This document shows, one piece after another, positions 1-5,308 of a DNA stretch of 7,103 nt. The stretch is from Akkermansiaceae bacterium. GTDB lineage: Bacteria; Verrucomicrobiota; Verrucomicrobiia; Verrucomicrobiales; Akkermansiaceae. The notes under the pieces were generated by a model. That model was not told the DNA's origin and made no database searches. It was given only the letters and a program-made list of their open reading frames with translations. Numbering within the stretch: the first letter of the stretch is position 1; every line of letters begins with the position of its first letter. The translations under genes were made by a program, and so were the position numbers. The stretch is from positions 1 through 7,103 of the forward strand of contig JARFRT010000154.1 in NCBI GenBank assembly GCA_029287105.1. The letters are read 5' to 3'.

Positions 1-2142
1 GGCCATGTTTTGCCCGTAGCGGCTGGCGTGGGGTTCACCCTGGTCCTTGTGCCCCTGCCACCAGACGTAACCGGCGATCTCGAAGCCCTGCGCGGCGTAG
101 TCGGGGAACCGGGTGGCGAAGTTGTCGAGCACATCGACCACATTGTCCACCGTCCCGCTGCCCTCCGCTGCCCAGTCGGCCTCGTCTAGAAGACTATCGT
201 CGTAGTGCTTGCCTGCATACGATGCGATCTGATCCGGAGTGGTGCCGGTTTCCCAGCGTTCCGGTGAGTCCCCGTAGCCGGCATAAGTCCATTTCTTGGT
301 GCCGTCGCTCCAAGTGAACTGAGGGGTGCCTGGAGGGCAGTAGTCCCAGCCGAGACTGCGGTTGCCGATGGACGACTTAAGCAGGATCACCGGTTCGTCG
401 TGGTGTTCCCCCACGATATGGCCGAAGCCGAGTTCCGGTCCCAGACGGTCGGAGGAAGATCCGCATCCCGCGCTCAGCCATTTTTTGGCGGTCGCGGAGA
501 TGACGCCTTCGTACCAAACGTCTTTACGCACGGTCCAGGCGCCGGCGTTATCGACGAAGTTGGGGAATTTTTTGTCATCCCGGGTGATTCCGACCAATGA
601 CCCGGGGTTGCCATTGAGTGGCTCGTTGACGTAGCCGATGCCCACCATGTTGGATTGCCCGGACATGATGTAGATTTTTACCGGTTTGTTAGTGACTCCG
701 GTGTCAGTGGGATTTGGATCGGGCAATGGGTAGGTAAAACCCGGATCGTCGTTCACATCGGTGGGGTCGGTGAAGGTGGCCATGACCTCATACCAGTCAC
801 CCGCAGTGTCACCGTCGGTGTCCGGATCGGTAGGATCGGTTCCGGTATTCGTCGCACTCACGTAAGTTCCGGTTCCCGTTTCCACCCCGTCTGGGAGGGC
901 GTCGGAATCGCTGTCGGTATTGGTTGGGTCGGTGCCGGTGTCGGAAGCACTGACAAAAGTGCCGGAGTTCGATTCCACTCCATCGCTCAACCCGTCGCCG
1001 TCAGTGTCGGGATTGGTCGGGTCGGTGACGGGACGTGCGCCAGCTCCGGCGACCTCATCGCCGTCATTCAGGGTGTCGTCATCGGAGTCGGCCACATTGG
1101 GATTGGTTCCAAGTTGATATTCCTCGAGATTAGTCAAACCATCACTCTCGGCATCGACCGTGGGATCCAGTGATGTGTTAGAAGGGGGCGTGGTGTGGGC
1201 GAGCTCGAAGCTGTCCGGCATGCCGTCGCCATCGGTGTCGTCCACGATGAAGGTGAAGGTAGTGCTTTCAACCAGAGTGCCGGAAGCGCTGCCTTCGAGA
1301 TAGGAGTCGACCCGCCAGTAGTAGGTGCCTGCGACCGGCGCATTTACGACGATTGAGGTCACATTTTGTCCCGCTACCACCACCTTGTTGAAGTCAGTGT
1401 TAGGGTCGGTGCCAAACCACACGTCCACCCACACATCGGAGCCCACGTTGGCGGGTAGGTTGGTCCAGCCCAGCGCGACATTGCCGCTGGGAACGATTTG
1501 GCCGTCATAGGGGGCGGGAGCCAGCGGATCGTCCATGTCGAGGTGGAAGATGAGGTCACCGTTCTGGGCGTTGACGGTGTTGTCACCAATGCCACTGCCC
1601 ACACCTGTGTCGTAGAACGTGCCGCCGGGGAAGACGTTGTCGGTTCGGTTCAGGTAAGGGATTCCGGTCTGCCAGCCTGAGGTGGTGGAGGTCATTCCGA
1701 CATCAACGCCATACAAGGTGTTGGGCGCCAGGTAGACCGGGGTGTCGAGCGTCCAGGTCATGTACTCGCCGCCGTTCCAGGTGAATGTCTGGGTGGCGGA
1801 CTCGTTGTGAATCTCGGTGAATGTTGCCGCTGACACGGTGCCGACGCGGATCTTGTAGATTTTTGTCGGCTCGGCTTTCTGGTTTTCGGTCACCTGGTAG
1901 GTGACGGCCTTGAGCATCACGCCGGTGTCACCGGTCGAGAACGTCTGCCCCTTCGGTTTGCCGGCCGCGCTGTTCTCGGCGAACCATTTAACCGTGCTGG
2001 TGACCGCGCCGTAGTTCGCGATGTCCTTGCTGTCGATCACAGGTGCCGTTGGGCTGGCCGACGGCGTTGCCGCCCTGGTTGGGGTTGGCGTGAGGAGGAA
2101 CGGTATGGACAGGAAAGCGGCGAGACACTTGAAGTTTTTCAT
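1..2142 (-). CDS. Exported modular SGNH esterase, sialate O-acetylesterase (SASA/DUF303) type, C-terminus cut by the window edge
   Basis: I translated this frame by hand; it is open for 714 codons from the ATG at 2142 to base 1, with no stop. Residues 1 to about 25 form a signal peptide (K2 and K5, hydrophobic core, Ala-rich cleavage region near TRAA). Residues about 30-200 are a beta-rich domain I cannot name. Residues about 205-300 resemble a fibronectin-III-like domain ending in TTFTFIV. Residues 301-468 are Asp-rich thrombospondin-type-3-like repeats. The esterase domain starts near 488: YIMSGQSNMVG contains block I (nucleophile Ser497), LGPELGFG follows at 567-574, and VWWQGHKD at 693-700 resembles the family's later conserved W-x-Q-G block. 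The final catalytic Asp/His block must lie beyond the window. The family removes acyl groups, usually acetyl, from glycans. The start has no Shine-Dalgarno sequence. The gene is separated from the upstream sulfatase by 380 bp and probably has its own promoter. The family call is firm, the acyl substrate unknown. Confidence 0.9.
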   Translation of the reverse strand, partial: MKNFKCLAAFLSIPFLLTPTPTRAATPSASPTAPVIDSKDIANYGAVTSTVKWFAENSAAGKPKGQTFSTGDTGVMLKAVTYQVTENQKAEPTKIYKIRVGTVSAATFTEIHNESATQTFTWNGGEYMTWTLDTPVYLAPNTLYGVDVGMTSTTSGWQTGIPYLNRTDNVFPGGTFYDTGVGSGIGDNTVNAQNGDLIFHLDMDDPLAPAPYDGQIVPSGNVALGWTNLPANVGSDVWVDVWFGTDPNTDFNKVVVAGQNVTSIVVNAPVAGTYYWRVDSYLEGSASGTLVESTTFTFIVDDTDGDGMPDSFELAHTTPPSNTSLDPTVDAESDGLTNLEEYQLGTNPNVADSDDDTLNDGDEVAGAGARPVTDPTNPDTDGDGLSDGVESNSGTFVSASDTGTDPTNTDSDSDALPDGVETGTGTYVSATNTGTDPTDPDTDGDTAGDWYEVMATFTDPTDVNDDPGFTYPLPDPNPTDTGVTNKPVKIYIMSGQSNMVGIGYVNEPLNGNPGSLVGITRDDKKFPNFVDNAGAWTVRKDVWYEGVISATAKKWLSAGCGSSSDRLGPELGFGHIVGEHHDEPVILLKSSIGNRSLGWDYCPPGTPQFTWSDGTKKWTYAGYGDSPERWETGTTPDQIASYAGKHYDDSLLDEADWAAEGSGTVDNVVDVLDNFATRFPDYAAQGFEIAGYVWWQGHKDQGEPHASRYGQNMA
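769..1023 (-). repeat. Tandem Asp-rich (thrombospondin type 3-like) repeats inside the esterase
   Basis: Two consecutive 31-residue units (residues 374-404 and 405-435) each begin DPTN, continue through an Asp-rich loop and the motif DGVE, and end in a Thr/Ser-rich spacer (SGTFVSASDTGT and TGTYVSATNTGT). A third, shorter unit (residues 436-458) begins DPTDPDTDGD. The loop of the second unit reads DSDSDALPD and lacks the usual Gly. The units are clearly related in protein but diverged in codons, so this is an old duplication. Such Asp loops normally bind calcium and act as a stiff linker, here between the fibronectin-like and esterase domains. More loops of the same kind lie just N-terminal, starting at residue 301 (DDTDGDGMPD). 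Confidence 0.8.
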
Positions 2143-2164
2143 GTGGGGTATTTTTTTTACAGGG

Positions 2165-2190
2165 TGGTGGTCGATTCCAATGGTGGTCGA
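2165..2190. repeat. Short direct repeat upstream of the esterase gene
   Basis: TGGTGGTCGA occurs at 2165-2174 and again at 2181-2190, a 16-bp period, ending about 23 bp upstream of the esterase start codon. The core GGTCGA also occurs in the palindrome at 2245-2267. It lies in the predicted 5' untranslated leader. It could be a protein-binding repeat or chance. Confidence 0.4.
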
Positions 2191-2244
2191 CTGAGGTTTA
2201 GCCTCCCCTCGAGGTATCAGCTTTGTTGCGGATTGGGTTGCGTC

Positions 2245-2267
2245 GGGTCGAATGTGAAATTCGACCC
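2245..2267. promoter_or_regulatory. Perfect 9-bp inverted repeat, candidate operator or leader hairpin
   Basis: The left arm GGGTCGAAT (2245-2253) and the right arm ATTCGACCC (2259-2267) are exact reverse complements separated by five bases (GTGAA). The element lies about 100 bp upstream of the esterase start and roughly 14-36 bases downstream of the transcription start predicted from the candidate promoter. That is a typical place for a repressor operator or for a hairpin in the mRNA leader. There is no following T run, so a terminator is unlikely. The binding protein is unknown. Confidence 0.5.
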
Positions 2268-2287
2268 ATAATCAACAACCGTCCTTC

Positions 2288-2315
2288 CTTATACGATCCA
2301 AATGGGGCATGTCGA
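2288..2315 (-). promoter_or_regulatory. Candidate sigma70-type promoter for the esterase gene
   Basis: On the minus strand, TCGACA (2315-2310; 5 of 6 matches to TTGACA) is followed after 16 bp by TATAAG (2293-2288; 5 of 6 matches to TATAAT). Transcription would start near 2281 and leave a leader of about 140 bases before the esterase ATG. The position between two palindromes supports a regulatory role. Promoter consensus in this phylum is poorly established, so this is a pattern match only. Confidence 0.4.
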
Positions 2316-2335
2316 TTAAGATAGTATCGAAACTC

Positions 2336-2349
2336 CATACGTACGTATG
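2336..2349. promoter_or_regulatory. Perfect 14-bp palindrome CATACGTACGTATG, candidate operator
   Basis: The 14 bases are an exact, uninterrupted palindrome with no spacer, so they cannot form a good hairpin but suit a symmetric dimeric transcription factor. They sit about 20 bp upstream of the candidate -35 box of the esterase promoter, a position typical of an activator or upstream operator. Short palindromes with a central CpG are common operators for LacI- and GntR-type sugar regulators. Assignment to either family is inference. Confidence 0.45.
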
Positions 2350-2427
2350 AAATTTTTTGCCTTAAATGGGCAGGCACGGCCTGGGCCGTTGTGGCCATGA
2401 CGCGTTATTTTCCCAAGCGGCGTCACG

Positions 2428-2485
2428 CAAACGGGTTCCATGCTGGTTCAACTCCCGGAGGTGATGGCACCTTTGATCCCGTTTG
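2428..2485. repeat. Long-range inverted repeat enclosing a small hairpin, downstream of the sulfatase
   Basis: CAAACGGG (2428-2435) is the exact reverse complement of CCCGTTTG (2478-2485); extending inward, 10 of 11 positions pair. Inside lies a perfect 5-bp stem with a four-base loop, AGGTG-ATGG-CACCT (2459-2472). The element starts about 38 bp after the sulfatase stop codon in the direction of transcription, so it could fold in the 3' untranslated RNA and protect or terminate the operon transcript. No T tract follows. Confidence 0.35.
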
Positions 2486-2522
2486 TTGCTGATCTCATCA
2501 GTGTGTTCTTACCCTTCCGAAT

Positions 2523-4166
2523 CTATTTCTTCCCCGGACGCTTGTTGTTTTTCCTTTTCCCCTTGCCCCTGCCCGGGCCGGCCTCGGTCGGGCCTTTGCT
2601 GTGATCGCTCCACTCCCTGTTGCTATGGGGCGTTGCTTCCGTGGCCACTGGTTTGCGGGATTTGGCGGGGGCCTGCAGGACTTCGGCAGCCATGCGGTGC
2701 CATTGCCTGACCATCGTTTTCAGGCGTTCCGGATCCTGTGACGCGAGGTTATTGAGCTCGGTGCGGTCGTTGGCCATGTTGTAGAGCTCCCAGGGTTGGC
2801 TTTTGAAACTCACCAGTTTCCAGTCGCCGACGCGCAGTCCGCGGTCGGAGCCAAACAGGAAGTGGATCGGCGGTCGTTTGACCAGACTTCCGCCCGCGAA
2901 GACGGGGGCGAGTGAGACGCCGGACACCGGGTTGAGCTCACGGCCCGGCCATTGCTTGGGGACAGGCGCGTTACAGATCTCGGCGAGGGTGGGCAGGACG
3001 TCGATGATGTGGGCGGGGTCGTGGACGATGGCTCCGGGTTTGGTTTTCAACCCGGCAGGCCAGTGCACGATCGCCGGCGTGCTGACGCCGCCTTCAAACT
3101 GGTTTTGTTTGTAGTAACGAAACGGGCTGTTGCGCATCCACGCCCAGCCGGTGCTGTCGGACCAGCTGATGTTAGGGTTGTAGGGCATCTCGTCGATTTT
3201 GCGTCTGCCCCGTGCACGGTCGTAGGGGCAGGCGCCGTTGTCGGAGACAAACAGGATCATGGTATTGTCCAGCTCCCCGGCTTTTTCCAGGTTGGCAACC
3301 AGCCGGCCCAGCTCCTGGTCGACGCGGTCGATCATGCCGGCCAGCGCCATCATGCGTTTTTCCTCGAACGTTTTCCAGTCGGGACTGAGTTCGTCCCAGG
3401 CGCGGATGTGGTCGGGGCGGGGGGATGCGGTGAGCTCCTTGCCGAAGAGTCCGAGGTCGCGTTGTTTTTTCAGGCGGGCATCGCGGATTTTGTCCCATCC
3501 TTGTTGATAGCGGCCTTGGTATTTCTCGTAGTCCTTTTTCAGCGGTTGCAGCGGGGCGTGGGGGGCGTTGAACGCGATGTAGAGGTACCAGGGATTTTCG
3601 GTTTTCCGGGCTTCCCCGAGGAAGTTGATGGCGTGGTCGACGTTGGCGATGGTGGTGTAGAAGCCGTCCTTGGGCACGGTCCATTTCTGGCCGTTGAGGC
3701 GGAAGGTATGGTCACCTTTGTAAAAATTGCAGGCGCCGCTGAGGTGGCCGAAGTAGCGGTCGAATCCGAAATCGGTGGGTTCTTTTTTGAGATGCCACTT
3801 GCCGGTCATCATGGTGAAGTATCCGGCCTTCGCGAGTGTCTCGGCGGAGGTGACCGCCTTGCTGAGGCTGACATCGCCTGCCTGGATGCAGTACTGGCCG
3901 GACAGCAGGGAGACGCGCGACGAGTGGCATTTGGCGGTGTTGTAGAACTGGGAAAAGCGCAGGCCGTTTGCCGCGAGGCGGTCGAGCGTCGGGGTTTCGA
4001 TCTCGCTGCCGTAGCAGCCGAGGTCGGAAAACCCGAGGTCGTCGACCATGACCACCAGGATGTTGGGCCTTTCAGGCGTCTCAGAGCCTCCGGACGTTGC
4101 CGCCCATGCCGGCGTGATGAGCGATACGGCGGCGATCAGGGCGGGAAGTTTGGAGGGCAGCGTCAT
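2523..4166 (-). CDS. Exported family S1 (formylglycine-dependent) sulfatase
   Basis: The product has 547 residues. It should hydrolyse sulfate esters from a glycan or aryl substrate outside the cytoplasm. Residues 1-22 form a signal peptide ending AWA. The alkaline-phosphatase-like sulfatase fold spans about 34-470. Visible active-site residues are D42 and D43 (metal), C80 in C-H-S-S-R (formylglycine site, R84), K123 and H125 in GKWHL, H203 in APHAP, and D309-N310 in VSDNG (metal). The maturation motif is unusual: the family consensus is C-x-P/A-S-R, but position +2 is Ser. The C-terminal tail (about 500-547) is low in complexity and strongly basic, ending in a run of Lys, Arg, Asn and Gly. 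The ATG overlaps the epimerase stop as ATGA, and no Shine-Dalgarno sequence is visible, so translation is probably coupled. It is the last gene of the three-gene unit. Sulfatase family: very sure; subfamily and substrate unknown. Confidence 0.95.
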   Translation of the reverse strand: MTLPSKLPALIAAVSLITPAWAATSGGSETPERPNILVVMVDDLGFSDLGCYGSEIETPTLDRLAANGLRFSQFYNTAKCHSSRVSLLSGQYCIQAGDVSLSKAVTSAETLAKAGYFTMMTGKWHLKKEPTDFGFDRYFGHLSGACNFYKGDHTFRLNGQKWTVPKDGFYTTIANVDHAINFLGEARKTENPWYLYIAFNAPHAPLQPLKKDYEKYQGRYQQGWDKIRDARLKKQRDLGLFGKELTASPRPDHIRAWDELSPDWKTFEEKRMMALAGMIDRVDQELGRLVANLEKAGELDNTMILFVSDNGACPYDRARGRRKIDEMPYNPNISWSDSTGWAWMRNSPFRYYKQNQFEGGVSTPAIVHWPAGLKTKPGAIVHDPAHIIDVLPTLAEICNAPVPKQWPGRELNPVSGVSLAPVFAGGSLVKRPPIHFLFGSDRGLRVGDWKLVSFKSQPWELYNMANDRTELNNLASQDPERLKTMVRQWHRMAAEVLQAPAKSRKPVATEATPHSNREWSDHSKGPTEAGPGRGKGKRKNNKRPGKK

Positions 4167-5269
4167 TTTTTGGTGCTGAATTTGTAAACCGTGGTGGTTT
4201 GGTACTGGGCGCCGGGTGCCAGGATGGTGCTTGGGAAAGCGGGTTGGTTCGGGCTATCGGGATAGTGCTGGGTTTCGAGGCACAACCCTCCGCGATGCAG
4301 ATAGGTTTTGCCCGATTTCCCCTTGAGGTTTCCGGCGAGGAAATTGCCGCAATAGAACTGAAGTCCGGGTTCCCGGGTGAAGACTTCCATGAAACGGCCG
4401 CTGGTCGGCTCGTAGAGGGTGGCGGCGAGGGTGAGTTGTCCTGTTTTCCCGCCCTTATCGAGCACCCAGTTGTGGTCGTAGCCGAGGCCGTATTCGAGCT
4501 GTTGATCCTTTTTGCCGATGTCGCGGCCGATGGCTTTGGCGGTGGTGAAATCGAATGGCGTGCCTGTGACGGGTTCAATCTTGCCGGTCGGGATCAGGCC
4601 GCTGTCGACCGGGGTGTACCCCTTGGCATGGATCATCAGTTCGTGGCCGAGGATGGTGCCTTCGCCCTCGCCCTTGAGGTTGAAGTAGGTGTGGTTGGTC
4701 AGGTTGACCGGCGTTTTTTGATCGGTGGTGGCGAGGTAGTCGATCTTGAGTTCGTTGGCATCAGTGAGTGTGTAAGTCACGTTGATGTCGAGGTTGCCGG
4801 GGTATCCTTCCTCGCCGTCTTTGGCCAGGTAGTGAAACCGGACAGAATGGGAGCCGGCCACTTTGGCATCCCATACCACCTTGTCGAACCCGATCACGCC
4901 GCCGTGCAGATGGTTGGCGCCATTGGTGGTCGCCAGCTTGTATTTCTTACCGTCGATGCTGAATTGTCCCTTGGCGATGCGGTTGCCGTAGCGACCGACG
5001 ATCGATCCGAAGTAAGGTTTGTCCACGGCATTCATGTAGCCGGAGACATCGTTGTATCCCAGGGCGATGTCGGCCATGGTGCCGTTGCGATCCGCCGTCA
5101 GGATGGATGTGACGGTGGCTCCGTAGTTGGTGATTTTCACCGTGGTGCCCGCCTTGTTTTGCAGCGTGTAGAGTTTGATGTCATCAAAATCCGTGGTTTG
5201 GACTGCGGCGTGGCTGGTAAGCATCCCCGCCAGGCCAGCGGCGGCGATCATGAATAGATTTTTTTTCAT
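4163..5269 (-). CDS. galM: Exported aldose 1-epimerase (mutarotase)
   Basis: The product has 368 residues, about the normal GalM length plus a signal peptide. It interconverts alpha and beta anomers of aldoses such as galactose or glucose. Residues 1-21 form a signal peptide (MKK start, Ala/Gly/Leu core, cleavage near SHA), so the enzyme is exported, unlike cytoplasmic GalM of the Leloir pathway. Family motifs are all present: GRYGNRI (92-98), NHLHGG (119-124, catalytic H122), NHTYFNL (192-198, catalytic H193), YDHNW (264-268, substrate-binding D265) and LCLETQHYPDSPN (329-341, catalytic base E332). The start follows the hydrolase stop by 39 bp. The stop overlaps the sulfatase start as ATGA. 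No Shine-Dalgarno sequence precedes the ATG. In this context it probably acts on sugars released by the neighbouring glycosidase. The gene symbol is by family; the true sugar preference is unknown. Confidence 0.95.
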   Translation of the reverse strand: MKKNLFMIAAAGLAGMLTSHAAVQTTDFDDIKLYTLQNKAGTTVKITNYGATVTSILTADRNGTMADIALGYNDVSGYMNAVDKPYFGSIVGRYGNRIAKGQFSIDGKKYKLATTNGANHLHGGVIGFDKVVWDAKVAGSHSVRFHYLAKDGEEGYPGNLDINVTYTLTDANELKIDYLATTDQKTPVNLTNHTYFNLKGEGEGTILGHELMIHAKGYTPVDSGLIPTGKIEPVTGTPFDFTTAKAIGRDIGKKDQQLEYGLGYDHNWVLDKGGKTGQLTLAATLYEPTSGRFMEVFTREPGLQFYCGNFLAGNLKGKSGKTYLHRGGLCLETQHYPDSPNQPAFPSTILAPGAQYQTTTVYKFSTKK

Positions 5270-5308
5270 ATGATTAGCGGGTGTGTTGTTTGGATTGGAT
5301 GCCCTCGG

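Larger units (their letters stand above)
2143..2522. other. 380-bp intergenic region between the sulfatase stop and the esterase start
   Basis: No convincing gene lies here. The region contains a candidate minus-strand promoter (2288-2315), two perfect palindromes (2245-2267 and 2336-2349), a direct repeat of TGGTGGTCGA (2165-2174 and 2181-2190), an inverted repeat TGACGC/GCGTCA (2398-2403 and 2420-2425), a short dyad ACGGCC-TG-GGCCGT (2376-2389), and a long-range inverted repeat (2428-2485). No stem followed by a T run is present downstream of the sulfatase stop, so no canonical intrinsic terminator is visible. A 66-codon minus-strand open frame (2198-2398) spans the promoter and the palindrome and is judged non-coding. 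Confidence 0.7.

Noticed and set aside
655..1173. 172-codon Val/Gly-rich plus-strand frame opposite the esterase repeats
   Set aside because: Its periodic V-G-I-G pattern is simply the reverse complement of the Asp/Thr/Pro repeat codons of the esterase.
2198..2398. 66-codon minus-strand open frame in the intergenic region
   Set aside because: It spans the candidate promoter and both palindromes, has no ribosome-binding site, and shows no family-like pattern.
2445..2455. GGTTCAACTCC, resembling a tRNA T-loop
   Set aside because: The flanks do not form a T-stem, and no D-arm, anticodon arm or acceptor stem can be found around it.
2440..2604. 54-codon hydrophobic plus-strand frame overlapping the sulfatase 3' end
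   Set aside because: It looks like a small membrane peptide, but much of the hydrophobicity is antisense to the Lys-rich sulfatase tail (AAA read as TTT); no ribosome-binding site is seen.
2952..4187. 411-codon plus-strand open frame opposite the sulfatase
   Set aside because: It lies antisense to a gene with a complete sulfatase active site. Its composition (Val/Gly/Ala-rich without domain motifs) is what antisense reading of a GC-rich gene gives.
4199..5257. 352-codon plus-strand open frame opposite the epimerase
   Set aside because: It is antisense to a full-length mutarotase with all catalytic motifs, has no recognisable motif itself, and is explained by codon bias.
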